Assembly (NCBI RefSeq): GCF_023195515.1
Contig: NZ_JALPKR020000002.1
Span: forward strand, 2,829,001 to 2,893,000
DNA: 64,000 nt
Origin: Variovorax sp. S12S4
GTDB taxonomy: Bacteria; Pseudomonadota; Gammaproteobacteria; Burkholderiales; Burkholderiaceae_C
Reading direction: 5' to 3'
Position numbers and translations under genes: made by a program. Numbering within the stretch: the first letter of the stretch is position 1; each line of letters starts with the position of its first letter. Below are positions 42,156 through 52,270 of this stretch, one piece after another. The notes beneath the pieces were generated by a model. That model searched no databases. It saw only the letters and a program-made list of their open reading frames with translations, and was not told the origin of the DNA.

Positions 42156-42962
42156 ATGAAGATCGGAAAGTCCACCGTCCCGAGCACCGCGATCTGCACC
42201 TCGGACGAACACACCATCGTCGTGCGCGGGCAGGACCTGTGCCAGGAGCTGATCGGGCACCTCTCGTTTGCCGACTATTTCTTCCTGCTGCTCACCGGGC
42301 GGCGCCCCGATGCGGCGTGCAGTGCCGTGCTCAATGCCACGCTGGTCGCCATCGCGGAGCACGGCCTGGTGCCGAGCGTGCAGGCCAGCCGCATGACCTT
42401 TGCGGCAGCGCCCGATGCGCTGCAGGGCGCGGTGGCGGCGGGCATCCTCGGCTGCGGTTCGGTGATCCTCGGCGCCTCTGAAACGGCCGGCCGCCTGTTC
42501 ATGGACGTGGCGGCGCGCGTGGATGCGGGGGCCGCGCTGCCAGACGCCGCCACGGCAGCCATCACCGAGCTGAAGGCCGCGCGCGCGGCCATTCCGGGCT
42601 ACGGCCATCCGCTGCACAAGGAGCGCGATCCGCGCGTCGACCGCCTGATCGAAGTGGCCACGCAGGCGGGTGCAGACCTGCGCTACGTGCGCATCGCGCA
42701 AGCGCTCGAAGAAGTGATTCCGGGCATCGTCGGCAAGGACCTGCGCATGAACGTGTCCGCTGCCATTCCGGCGGTGCTGCTGGGGGTGGGCTTTCCGGTG
42801 GCGTCGCTGCGCGGCGTGCCGATCCTCGCGCGCACGGCGGGGCTCATCGCGCACCTGGCGGAAGAAGCCGAAACGCCGAGCGGCTTTGCGCTGTCTTACC
42901 AGGCGACGCGCGAGCTTCAGTACAACGGCACCGTGCCTGCGGGCTTCGGAAAACCGGCATGA
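42156..42962 (+). CDS. Citryl-CoA lyase / short citrate-synthase-like protein
   Basis: A 268-residue member of the citrate synthase superfamily, much shorter than citrate synthase (about 430). Motifs are GHLSFADYFFLLLTGRRP near residue 35, GYGHPLHKERDPR near 150 (catalytic histidine) and LRMNVSAAIPAVLLGVGFP near 205. Such short proteins cleave citryl-CoA-like 3-hydroxyacyl-CoA esters to acetyl-CoA and an oxo acid. With the upstream CoA-transferase it would form a two-step CoA-dependent cleavage route. Its TGA overlaps the ATG of the next gene. Confidence 0.82.
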   Translation: MKIGKSTVPSTAICTSDEHTIVVRGQDLCQELIGHLSFADYFFLLLTGRRPDAACSAVLNATLVAIAEHGLVPSVQASRMTFAAAPDALQGAVAAGILGCGSVILGASETAGRLFMDVAARVDAGAALPDAATAAITELKAARAAIPGYGHPLHKERDPRVDRLIEVATQAGADLRYVRIAQALEEVIPGIVGKDLRMNVSAAIPAVLLGVGFPVASLRGVPILARTAGLIAHLAEEAETPSGFALSYQATRELQYNGTVPAGFGKPA

Positions 42963-43924
42963 AGCGCCGCGCAGTCCTGGCCGCGGCGGCCCTGGCCGCC
43001 ATGCTGCTTCCCCAGGCGGGCGCATGGGCGCAGGCCGGCGACAGCAGGCCCATCAAACTGGTCGTGCCCTTCGCCGCCGGCACCTCGACCGACATCGTGG
43101 GGCGCGTGCTGGGCGAAGCGCTGGCGCGCCAACTCTCGCAGCCGGTCATCGTCGACAACAGGCCCGGCGCGGGCGGCGCCATCGGCAGCGAGCTGGTGGC
43201 CCGTTCGGGTGCGGACGGGCACACCGTGCTGCTGGGCACCGTGGGCACGCACGCCATCAACGCTTCGCTCTACAAGCGGCTTTCCTACCAGCCGCAGCGC
43301 GACTTCGTGCCGCTGGGTTTCGTCGGAGCCACGCCCACGCTGCTGGTGGTGCCCGCCGCGGCACCGTGGAAGACGGTGGCGGACATGCGCCAGGCCAGCG
43401 GCAAGTCGGTGAGCTTTGCGTCCGCCGGCAACGGCACCTCGGGCCACCTTGCGGGCGAACTGCTCAACCTGCGGCTGGGCAAGGACTTCGTGCACGTGCC
43501 GTACCGCGACGGCGCGCAGGCGCTCACCGAGGTGATGGCGGGCAACGTGCAGTTCATGTTCTATCACCCTGCCGCGGTGCTGCCGCAGGTGCGCGCCGGC
43601 AAGCTGCGCGCCCTCGGCGCATCGAGCGCCCGGCGGAGCATGGCCGCACCCGATGTGCCCACGCTGGCCGAGCAGGGCATCGCCGAATTCGACCTGGTCG
43701 CCTGGTTCATGCTGTATGCCCCGGCCGACATGCCCACTGCCCAGCGCGATCGGCTGCGGGAAGCAACGCAGGCCGTACTGGCCCAACCCGCGGTGCGCGA
43801 CAAGCTGGCCGCCCAAGGCATCGAGCCCATGGCCATGAAGGCCGCGGAAATGGCGGCCTTCGGCACAGCCGAGATCGCGAAATGGGGCGAGGCCGTGCGC
43901 CGTTCGGGCGCACAGGTCGACTGA
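42959..43924 (+). CDS. Bug/TctC-family periplasmic binding protein (1)
   Basis: A 321-residue secreted solute-binding protein (signal MKRRAVLAAAALAAMLLPQA, cut after AWA). Bug-family features are PIKLVVPFAAGTSTDIVGR, VIVDNRPGAGGAIGSE, HVPYRDGAQALTEVMAGNVQ and VPTLAEQG. These proteins bind carboxylates for tripartite tricarboxylate transporters or sense them. No TctAB membrane genes are nearby. The ATGA overlap ties it to the lyase gene. Confidence 0.9.
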   Translation: MKRRAVLAAAALAAMLLPQAGAWAQAGDSRPIKLVVPFAAGTSTDIVGRVLGEALARQLSQPVIVDNRPGAGGAIGSELVARSGADGHTVLLGTVGTHAINASLYKRLSYQPQRDFVPLGFVGATPTLLVVPAAAPWKTVADMRQASGKSVSFASAGNGTSGHLAGELLNLRLGKDFVHVPYRDGAQALTEVMAGNVQFMFYHPAAVLPQVRAGKLRALGASSARRSMAAPDVPTLAEQGIAEFDLVAWFMLYAPADMPTAQRDRLREATQAVLAQPAVRDKLAAQGIEPMAMKAAEMAAFGTAEIAKWGEAVRRSGAQVD

Positions 43925-44025
43925 AGAAAAAGACAACAACAAGAGCGGACGCCCGGCCGCACCGGGCGCGACAAGAAGCGGAATGACCAAAACACGGGCA
44001 CGCAGCGGCCCAAGGAGACAAAGAA

Positions 44026-45006
44026 ATGCGTTCGACAACTTTCAAGAAGATGCTCGGCCTGGTGCTGGGCATTGCCGGCAGCGTGGCCTCGGGCCTTGCA
44101 GGCGCCCAGACACCGGAATGGCCGAGCAAGCCGATCAAGATCGTGGTGGGCTTTGCCCCCGGCACGCCACCCGACATCTTTGCGCGCATGTACGGCGACT
44201 ACGCGAGCCGCAAGCTCGGCGTGCCGGTGCTCATCGACAACAAGCCGGGCACGGCCGGCAACCTTGCCTCGGACACCGTAGCCAAGGCGCCGGCCGACGG
44301 CTACACCTTTCTCTACAACCTCTCGACCGCGTTCACGATCAACCCGTACATCTACAGCAAGCTGCCGTTCGATCCCGACAAGGACCTCGTGCCTGTTGCG
44401 ACGACGATGCGCCAGGGCCTTGTGCTGATCGCCAACGCCAAGTTCCCGGCCAAGACCATCAAGGAGCTGGTGGCCGCGGCCAAGGAGAAGCCGGGCACCT
44501 ACTCGCATGCCTCCTACGGCGCGGGGAGCCCGTCGCAGCTGATCGTCGAGTCGCTGAAAGACGAGGTGGGCATCAACATGCTGCACGTGCCCTATCGCGC
44601 GAGCCCCATCGCCGACCTTGTCGGCGGTCAGGTCGACACGCTGATGGAGCCGATTGCCACGGGGTATCCGCTCATCAGCAGCGGCCGTGTCCAGGCCCTG
44701 GCTTACTCGGGCTCCACGCGCCACCCGGCCTTGCCCGACGTACCTACGCTGTCAGAGGTGATGCCGGGCTTTTCGATGATGTCGTGGCACGGCATCTGGG
44801 CGCCTGCTGCAACGCCTGCCGCGGTGCTCAACCGCTTCAATGCGGTGTTCGTGGAGGCCAGCAAGGACCCGGACTTGGCCAAACGCATCAAGGACCTCAA
44901 CAGCGAACCGCTGGGTGTCACGCGCGGCGAGATGAGCGCCATGGTGCGGCGCGACGCGGAAATCTACAGCAAGGTGGTGAAGGCCCGCAACATCAGGGTG
45001 GACTGA
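44026..45006 (+). CDS. Bug/TctC-family periplasmic binding protein (2)
   Basis: A 326-residue paralog with signal peptide (FKKMLGLVLGIAGSVASGLA). Features are PIKIVVGFAPGTPPDIFARM, VLIDNKPGTAGNLASD, HVPYRASPIADLVGGQVDTL and VPTLSEV. It differs enough from the preceding Bug protein to bind a different ligand. It is the last gene of the operon begun at 40004, and AAGGAGA precedes the ATG. Confidence 0.9.
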   Translation: MRSTTFKKMLGLVLGIAGSVASGLAGAQTPEWPSKPIKIVVGFAPGTPPDIFARMYGDYASRKLGVPVLIDNKPGTAGNLASDTVAKAPADGYTFLYNLSTAFTINPYIYSKLPFDPDKDLVPVATTMRQGLVLIANAKFPAKTIKELVAAAKEKPGTYSHASYGAGSPSQLIVESLKDEVGINMLHVPYRASPIADLVGGQVDTLMEPIATGYPLISSGRVQALAYSGSTRHPALPDVPTLSEVMPGFSMMSWHGIWAPAATPAAVLNRFNAVFVEASKDPDLAKRIKDLNSEPLGVTRGEMSAMVRRDAEIYSKVVKARNIRVD

Positions 45007-45028
45007 GGCAGGCAGACGCCGGCGCGCC

Positions 45029-46441
45029 TCAATCCACCTTGCGCTCTTCGATGCTGCGCGCCAGGAAGCGCCAGATTCGTTCGTCTTCGCTGAACGCCAC
45101 GTTAAAGCGCAGCCAACCGGTGGGGCGCGGGTTCACCAGAAACAGCTGTCCCGGGCCGAGCATGATGCCTTCCGCTGCCGCCAGCCGGGACAGCTCGGCG
45201 GTGTCGGTCAGGTCGGGGTGGCGCGCCCACAGGTACAGGCCCGCCGCGGGCTCGTGAAAAAGCTCGAAGCCCTGGGCTTCCAGCCGCCTGGCCACGTTCG
45301 AATGCGCCTCGGCCAACCGCTCGCGCAGCGACTTCAGGTGCTTGCGCCAGCGCCCGTCGGTCACGGCGCCGAAGACCAGCCGCTCGGTAATGTCCGAAGA
45401 GGTGAGCCCCGAGACCATCTTCAGCTGGGCCAGGTCTTCCATCAGCTCGGGCTGCGCCACCGCGTAGCCGACCCGCAGGTTCGGCGAAATGGTCTTGGAA
45501 AAGCTGCCGACGTACACCACCTGGCGCAGCTGGCTCAGGCTGGCCAGCGAGGGCCTCGACGAGGCGTCCATGTCGGCGTAGATGTCGTTCTCGACCAGCG
45601 TGAACTGGTGCTCCTGCGCGAGCTGCAGCAGCCGCACGAGCTGCGGCATCGACGCCAGCGAGCAGGTGGGGCTTTGCAGCCGCGGCTGCGTGAAGAAGGC
45701 CTTGGGCCGGTGCAGCGCCAGCAGCGCCTCCAGCGCCGGCAGGTCGTAGCCGGTGGGCGTGCGCGGCACGCCGATGATGTTCACGCCCAGGAAGCGCAGC
45801 ATGAACATCAGGTTGGGATATCCGGGGTCGTCCACCAGCACCTCGTCGCCCGGCTTCAGCAGCTGGCGCGCCACGAGGTCGAGCGCCTGGCTCGAGCCCT
45901 GGGTGAGCAGCACCTGGCCCGCCTCCACTGCAATCTGCCGCTCGCACAGCGAATCGGCCACCGCCATGCGCAGCGCCATGTGGCCGAACGGCAGGCCGTA
46001 GCCGCCGATGTCGGTGCCGCCGGCCGCAAGGCTGCGCAGGCTGCGGCGCATGCCGTCCTCGAACAGCCAGTCGTGCGGCAGCCATCCGCAGCCCGGCTTG
46101 AGCGGCAGGTTGCGGTTCTCGAAGATCTGCCGCAGGTACCAGCGCGCGTCGAAGCGCGGGTCGGGCTGGGCCGCGGTGGGCCCGCTGCCGGCGGGGTTGT
46201 CGTCGCTTCGCCGCTTGACGAAGAAGCCCGCGTTGGCGCGCGACACCAGGAGCCCCTGCGCCACCAGCCGGTCGTAGGCCTCCACCACCGTGAAAACACT
46301 GACGCCATGGGCCGCCGCAAAGGCGCGGATCGAAGGCAGCTTGCTGTCCGCCTTGAGTTTCTGGGCGCCGATCAGCCCGCGGAGCCCTTCCACGATCTGG
46401 CTCACCAGCGGAGTCGGCTGTTCGGGGTGAAGAATGAGCAT
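45029..46441 (-). CDS. MocR-type (GntR/aminotransferase fusion) regulator
   Basis: A 470-residue fusion. Residues 1-75 form a GntR winged helix (TPLVSQIVEGLRGLIGAQKL, then LPSIRAFAAAHGVSVFTVVE). Residues 120-470 form a fold-type I aminotransferase domain with the PLP lysine in YVGSFSKTISPNLRVGY and the aspartate in LVDDPGYPNL. MocR regulators such as PdxR and GabR sense PLP with an amino acid. It is divergent from the aminotransferase at 46604, like GabR and gabT, so GABA-responsive control of the polyamine genes is likely. Confidence 0.9.
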   Translation of the reverse strand: MLILHPEQPTPLVSQIVEGLRGLIGAQKLKADSKLPSIRAFAAAHGVSVFTVVEAYDRLVAQGLLVSRANAGFFVKRRSDDNPAGSGPTAAQPDPRFDARWYLRQIFENRNLPLKPGCGWLPHDWLFEDGMRRSLRSLAAGGTDIGGYGLPFGHMALRMAVADSLCERQIAVEAGQVLLTQGSSQALDLVARQLLKPGDEVLVDDPGYPNLMFMLRFLGVNIIGVPRTPTGYDLPALEALLALHRPKAFFTQPRLQSPTCSLASMPQLVRLLQLAQEHQFTLVENDIYADMDASSRPSLASLSQLRQVVYVGSFSKTISPNLRVGYAVAQPELMEDLAQLKMVSGLTSSDITERLVFGAVTDGRWRKHLKSLRERLAEAHSNVARRLEAQGFELFHEPAAGLYLWARHPDLTDTAELSRLAAAEGIMLGPGQLFLVNPRPTGWLRFNVAFSEDERIWRFLARSIEERKVD

Positions 46442-46488
46442 CAAAAGGGGTCCCGGCAGGCCGAATCTGCACCATATTGAGGAAAGTA

Positions 46489-46541
46489 TGTACAGGATAC
46501 AAGACCAGCACAGTCCGCCGATCCACGGCTCGGGGTGTACA
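46489..46541. promoter_or_regulatory. Candidate MocR sites (two TGTACA motifs)
   Basis: TGTACA occurs at 46489-46494 and 46536-46541, 47 bp apart, in the 162-bp divergent promoter region. The first lies in GTATGTACAGGATAC and the second in GGTGTACATGG. GabR-type regulators bind repeated half-sites of this kind. Confidence 0.4.
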
Positions 46542-46603
46542 TGGTCAGGCCCGGACGTGAAACCTAAAGTGCCAGCATCTTCTTTCAGGCACAGGTCGTA
46601 TCC

Positions 46604-47896
46604 ATGCAGCGCGAACCCCATCTCAGCAACGCCGCCCTCATGGCCCGCCGCGGCGCGGCCGTGGCCCGCGGCGTTGGCCAGGCCCATGAAATCTTCGTCA
46701 GCCGGGCCGCCAACGCCGAGGTCTGGGACGTCGAGGGGCGCCGCTACATCGACTTTGCCGGCGGCATCGCGGTGCTCAACACCGGCCACTGCCACCCCGA
46801 AATCAGCGCGGCGGTCAAGGCGCAGGTCGACCTGTATTCGCACACCTGCTTCCAGGTGCTGGCCTACGAACCCTATGTGGAGCTGGCCGAGCGGCTGAAC
46901 GCGCTGGCACCGGGCAACTTTGCGAAGAAGTCGATCTTCCTGAGCACCGGCGCCGAGGCGGTCGAAAACGCGGTGAAGATCGCCCGCGCCTACACCCGGC
47001 GGCCGGGCGTCATCGCCTTTACCGGCGGCTACCACGGCCGCACCATGATGACGCTGGGACTCACCGGCAAGGTGGCGCCCTACAAGGTCGGCTTCGGCCC
47101 GTTTCCGGGCGAGGTGTTCCACGCGCTCTACCCCAATGCGCTGCACGGCGTGAGCGTGGACGACGCCCTGCACTCGGTCGAGCTGCTGTTCAAGAACGAC
47201 ATCGAGCCCGAGCGCGTGGCGGCCTTCATCCTGGAGCCGGTGCAGGGGGAGGGCGGCTTCTACGTCGCGCCCAACGACTTCGTCGAAGGCCTGCGCGCCC
47301 TGGCGGACCGCCACGGCATCCTGGTCATTGCCGACGAAGTGCAGACCGGCGCCGGCCGCACCGGCACCTGGTTTGCCAGCGAGCAGTGGCCCGTGGCGCC
47401 CGACCTGATCACCACCGCCAAGTCGATGGCGGGCGGCTTCCCGATCTCCGGCGTGGTGGGCCGCGCCGAGGTGATGGACGCCCCCGCGCCCGGTGGCCTG
47501 GGCGGCACCTATGCCGGCAGCCCCATCGGCTGCGCCGCGGCGCTGGCGGTGCTCAAGGTGTTCGACGACGAGCAGCTGCTGGCGCGCAGCAGGGCGCTGG
47601 GCGAACGGCTCACGGCCGGCCTGCGACGAATGGCGGCCGAGGTGCCGGCCATTGGCGACGTGCGGGGCCTTGGCGCCATGGTGGCGATCGAGCTGTTCGA
47701 AGAGGGCGATACGGCGCGCCCGGACGCGGCATTGACCCGCCGGGTGGTGGCCGAAGCGGCGCGGCGCGGGTTAATCCTGCTGTCATGCGGCACCTACGGC
47801 AATGTAATTCGCGTGCTGGTGCCGTTGACGGCATCCGACTTGCTTGTGGATGAAGGCCTGTCGCTTCTCGCGGACAGCTTCGCCGCACTGCGCTGA
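46604..47896 (+). CDS. gabT: 4-aminobutyrate-type aminotransferase
   Basis: A 430-residue class III aminotransferase. Features are GGIAVLNTGHCHPEI, FLSTGAEAVENAVKIARAYT (PLP phosphate), FTGGYHGRTMMTLGLTGK, EPVQGEGGFYVAP, the PLP aspartate in VIADEVQTGAGRTG and the lysine in TTAKSMAGGFPISGV. It transfers the amino group of GABA (or putrescine/5-aminovalerate) to 2-oxoglutarate. Context, with a MocR/GabR-like regulator and gabD at 53596, favours GABA. Confidence 0.88.
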   Translation: MQREPHLSNAALMARRGAAVARGVGQAHEIFVSRAANAEVWDVEGRRYIDFAGGIAVLNTGHCHPEISAAVKAQVDLYSHTCFQVLAYEPYVELAERLNALAPGNFAKKSIFLSTGAEAVENAVKIARAYTRRPGVIAFTGGYHGRTMMTLGLTGKVAPYKVGFGPFPGEVFHALYPNALHGVSVDDALHSVELLFKNDIEPERVAAFILEPVQGEGGFYVAPNDFVEGLRALADRHGILVIADEVQTGAGRTGTWFASEQWPVAPDLITTAKSMAGGFPISGVVGRAEVMDAPAPGGLGGTYAGSPIGCAAALAVLKVFDDEQLLARSRALGERLTAGLRRMAAEVPAIGDVRGLGAMVAIELFEEGDTARPDAALTRRVVAEAARRGLILLSCGTYGNVIRVLVPLTASDLLVDEGLSLLADSFAALR

Positions 47897-47925
47897 CCGG
47901 TCCACTTTTTCTCTTGAACACCTCC

Positions 47926-49020
<1,095 letters not shown>

Positions 49021-49105
49021 CGCGCGCTCCGACATGCGCATTGAATCCCGTCCCGTTTCTCGCTCCCGTTCCCGCTTCCGTACATCACCCAGGACTACCA
49101 CCACC

Positions 49106-50134
49106 ATGAAAAAGACACTCCTCGCCTGCACCGTCGTTGCCAGCTTCGCGCTGCCGGCGCTTGCCCAGCAGCAGCTCACCGTCGTCAACTTCGGTGGCGC
49201 TAACGCCAACGCGCAGAAGAAGGCCTATTACGAGCCCTACGAGAAGACCGGCACCAAGATCATTCCGGTCGAATACAACGGCGAGCAGGCCAAGATCAAG
49301 GCCATGGTCGAAACCAAGAAGGTCACCTGGGACGTGGTCGAAGTCGAATCGCCCGACGCGGCGCGCGGCTGCGACGAAGGCCTGTTCGAGAAGCTCGACT
49401 ATTCGAAGATCGGCAACAAGGCCGACTTCCTGCCGGCCGCAGTGACCGATTGCGGCGTGGGCCTTTTCGTGTGGTCGACCGTGATGGCCTACAACGGCGA
49501 AAAGCTCAAGACCGCGCCCACCAGCTGGGCAGACTTCTGGGACGTGAAGAAGATCCCGGGCAAGCGCGGCATGCGCAAGGGCGCGCGCTACAACCTGGAG
49601 TTCGCGCTCATGGCCGACGGCGTGAAGCCGGCCGACGTGTACAAGGTGCTGGCCACCAAGGATGGCGCCGAGCGCGCGTTCAAGAAGCTCACCGAACTCA
49701 AGCCGAACATCCAGTGGTGGGAAGCCGGCGCGCAGCCCCCGCAGTTCCTGGTGGCTGGCGACGTGGTGCTCACCACCGTGTACAACGGCCGCATCGACGC
49801 GGCCAACCGCGAAGGCCGCGACCTCAAGATCTACTGGCCGGGCGGCATCTACGACCTGGACTACCTGGTGATTCCGAAGGGCGCACCCAACAAGGAAGCC
49901 TCGCTGAAGTACATCCAGTTCGCGATGCAGCCGGCCAACCAGTCGGTCTACGCGCAGAACATTGCCTACGGCCCCACCAACACCAAGGCACTGGCTTCGC
50001 TCAGCCCCAAGGTGCTGGCCGACCTGCCGACCTCGGCGACCAACGCCAAGGATGCGCTGCAGTTCAACGTCGCCTTCTGGGCCGACCAGGGCGAGGCGCT
50101 CGAGAAGCGCTTCGCATCCTGGGCCACCCAGTAA
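49106..50134 (+). CDS. potD: Polyamine-type ABC transporter substrate-binding protein
   Basis: A 342-residue periplasmic protein. The start at 49106 gives a signal peptide MKKTLLACTVVASFALPALA. The mature protein begins QQQLTVVNFGGANANAQKKA, and the PotD-like pattern VWSTVMAYNGEKLKTAPTSW is present. The family binds putrescine, spermidine or related cations; conserved tryptophan and acidic residues (WPGGIYDLDYLVIPKG) fit this. Longer upstream frames to 48992 overlap the ATPase gene and are not supported. Confidence 0.88.
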   Translation: MKKTLLACTVVASFALPALAQQQLTVVNFGGANANAQKKAYYEPYEKTGTKIIPVEYNGEQAKIKAMVETKKVTWDVVEVESPDAARGCDEGLFEKLDYSKIGNKADFLPAAVTDCGVGLFVWSTVMAYNGEKLKTAPTSWADFWDVKKIPGKRGMRKGARYNLEFALMADGVKPADVYKVLATKDGAERAFKKLTELKPNIQWWEAGAQPPQFLVAGDVVLTTVYNGRIDAANREGRDLKIYWPGGIYDLDYLVIPKGAPNKEASLKYIQFAMQPANQSVYAQNIAYGPTNTKALASLSPKVLADLPTSATNAKDALQFNVAFWADQGEALEKRFASWATQ

Positions 50135-50161
50135 CCGGCGCGCGAACGAACGAAAGAGGCC

Positions 50162-51418
50162 ATGCACGCGGCAACGACTGTTCCCCTGGTTCCGGCGGAG
50201 GCAGCCCCCGTTTCGCTGCGGCGTGCGCTGGCCCGCGCCGAAGCGCGCCGCAAGTGGCGGGCGTTTGCGCTCACGGCGCCGCTGCTGGTGTTTCTGTTGT
50301 TGACGCTGCTGGTGCCCATCGTCGCGCTGCTGCAGCGCGCGGTCGAGAACCCGGAGGTCGCCAACGCGCTGCCGCGCACCGTGCGCGCCCTCGACGACTG
50401 GAACCGCAAGGAGACGCCCGCACCCGCGGCCTACGCCGCCATGGCGGCCGACCTGGCGCAGCTGCCAGACAGCTCCGACGCGGGCGCCTTGGCGCGCCGC
50501 CTCAACACTGAAATTGCCGGCGCCCGTTCGCTGGTGATGAGCACCTTTCGGGCGCTTCCGATTGCCGGCACGCCCGAAGAGGTGAAGGCGCGCATGCTGG
50601 AACTCGACCCGCGCTGGGGCGAGGCGCCGTATTGGCAGGCCATTGCCAAGAACGGCTCGCGCTGGACGCCTGACTACCTGCTGGCTTCGCTCGACCTGCG
50701 CCGCAACGTGGCGGGAGAGGTGGAGCGCATGCCCGACGACCAGCGCGCCTTTGCGAACATCCTGTTGCGCACCTTCAACATCAGTGCCGTGGTCACCTTC
50801 TTTTGCCTGCTGCTGGCGTATCCGCTGGCGTGGTGGCTGTCGACCCTGCCCGCGCGCAAGGCCAACGTGCTGATGATCCTGGTGCTGGTGCCGTTCTGGA
50901 CGTCCATCCTGGTGCGCGTGGCGGCGTGGATCGTGCTGCTGCAATCCGAAGGGCTGGTCAACCGCGGCCTCATGGGCATCGGGTTGATCGACCATCCGCT
51001 GGCGCTGCTGTTCAACCGCACCGGCGTGATCATCGCCATGGTGCACATCCTGCTGCCGTTCATGATCCTGCCGCTCTACAGCGTCATGAAGAGCGTTCCG
51101 CCCACCTACCTGCGCGCAGCCGTCTCGCTGGGCAGTTCTCCACTGGCCGCGTTCTTTCGCGTGTATGTGCCGCAGACCTACCCCGGCATCGGCGCGGGCG
51201 CGCTGCTGGTTTTCATCCTGGCCATCGGTTACTACGTAACGCCGGCGCTGCTCGGCGGGGCCGACGACCAGATGCTGAGCTACTACATCGCGCGTTACAC
51301 GAATGTGGAAATCAACTGGGGCATGGCCTGTGCGCTGGGCGCCGTGCTGCTGGTCGCCACGCTGGTGCTGTATGCCGTGTACCGCCGCATCGGCAAGGCC
51401 GAGCTGAGCCTCGGCTGA
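50162..51418 (+). CDS. potB: Polyamine-type ABC permease 1
   Basis: A 418-residue permease, longer than PotB of E. coli (about 285). The first membrane segment (FALTAPLLVFLLLTLLVPIV) is followed by a periplasmic insertion of about 140 residues before the remaining segments. The EAA-type loop is YLRAAVSLGSSPLAAFFRVY. The insertion is known in related proteobacterial permeases. It is 27 bp after potD, in the same operon. Confidence 0.87.
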   Translation: MHAATTVPLVPAEAAPVSLRRALARAEARRKWRAFALTAPLLVFLLLTLLVPIVALLQRAVENPEVANALPRTVRALDDWNRKETPAPAAYAAMAADLAQLPDSSDAGALARRLNTEIAGARSLVMSTFRALPIAGTPEEVKARMLELDPRWGEAPYWQAIAKNGSRWTPDYLLASLDLRRNVAGEVERMPDDQRAFANILLRTFNISAVVTFFCLLLAYPLAWWLSTLPARKANVLMILVLVPFWTSILVRVAAWIVLLQSEGLVNRGLMGIGLIDHPLALLFNRTGVIIAMVHILLPFMILPLYSVMKSVPPTYLRAAVSLGSSPLAAFFRVYVPQTYPGIGAGALLVFILAIGYYVTPALLGGADDQMLSYYIARYTNVEINWGMACALGAVLLVATLVLYAVYRRIGKAELSLG

Positions 51419-51440
51419 GCGGCACGAAGGACACACACGC

Positions 51441-52259
51441 ATGTTCAAGCTCCCTCAATTCCCGGCCTACGCCACCTTCGCCGACAAGCTCGGCTGGTGG
51501 CTGGTGCGCGCCGGCTGTGTCGCGGTGCTGGCCTTTCTGCTGGCGCCGATCCTGGTGGTGATTCCGCTGTCTTTCTCCGACAGCTCCTTTCTGGCCTACC
51601 CGATCCGGGGCTGGTCGCTGCAGTGGTACCGCCACCTGTTCGAATCGCCCGAGTGGGCACGCGCGGCGCGCAACAGCTTCATCGTCGCGCCGGCCGCCAC
51701 GGCGCTGGCCACCGTGCTCGGCACCCTGGCGGCGGTGGGGTTGTCGCGCACCAACTTCGCGTTCAAGGGCCTGCTCATGAGCGTGCTGATCTCGCCGATG
51801 GTGGTGCCCATCGTGGTGGTGGGCGTGGCCGCGTACCTGTACTTCGCGCCGCTCGGCCTGGCCGACACTTACTTCGGGCTGATCGTGGTGCATGCGGCGC
51901 TTGGCGCGCCTTTTGTGCTGACCACCGTGCTTGCCACGCTGGCGGGCTTCAACCACAACCTGGTGCGTGCATCGCTGAGCCTGGGCGAGACACCGTTCAG
52001 GACTTTCATGCGCATCACGCTGCCGGTGATTGCGCCGGGCGTGATCTCGGGCGCGCTGTTCGCCTTTGCCACGTCGTTCGACGAGGTGGTGGTCACGCTG
52101 TTTCTCGCGGGGCCGGACCAGGTCACGCTGCCGCGGCAGATGTTCACGGGCATCCGCGAGAACATCTCGCCCACCATTGCCGCGGTGGCGACGCTGCTCA
52201 TCATCTTCACCACCACGTTGCTGCTGGCGCTCGAGTGGCTGCGCGGCCGGCGGCGCTGA
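51441..52259 (+). CDS. potC: Polyamine-type ABC permease 2
   Basis: A 272-residue inner-membrane permease with about six segments. The EAA loop reads LVRASLSLGETPFRTFMRIT followed by LPVIAPGVISG. Normal length for PotC. It starts 22 bp after the first permease. With PotA, PotB and PotD it completes the importer. Confidence 0.9.
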   Translation: MFKLPQFPAYATFADKLGWWLVRAGCVAVLAFLLAPILVVIPLSFSDSSFLAYPIRGWSLQWYRHLFESPEWARAARNSFIVAPAATALATVLGTLAAVGLSRTNFAFKGLLMSVLISPMVVPIVVVGVAAYLYFAPLGLADTYFGLIVVHAALGAPFVLTTVLATLAGFNHNLVRASLSLGETPFRTFMRITLPVIAPGVISGALFAFATSFDEVVVTLFLAGPDQVTLPRQMFTGIRENISPTIAAVATLLIIFTTTLLLALEWLRGRRR

Positions 52260-52270
52260 AACCGCACACC

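Noticed and set aside
49085..51448. 787-codon minus-strand open frame
   Set aside because: Antisense to the polyamine binding protein and permease genes, with no signature of its own.
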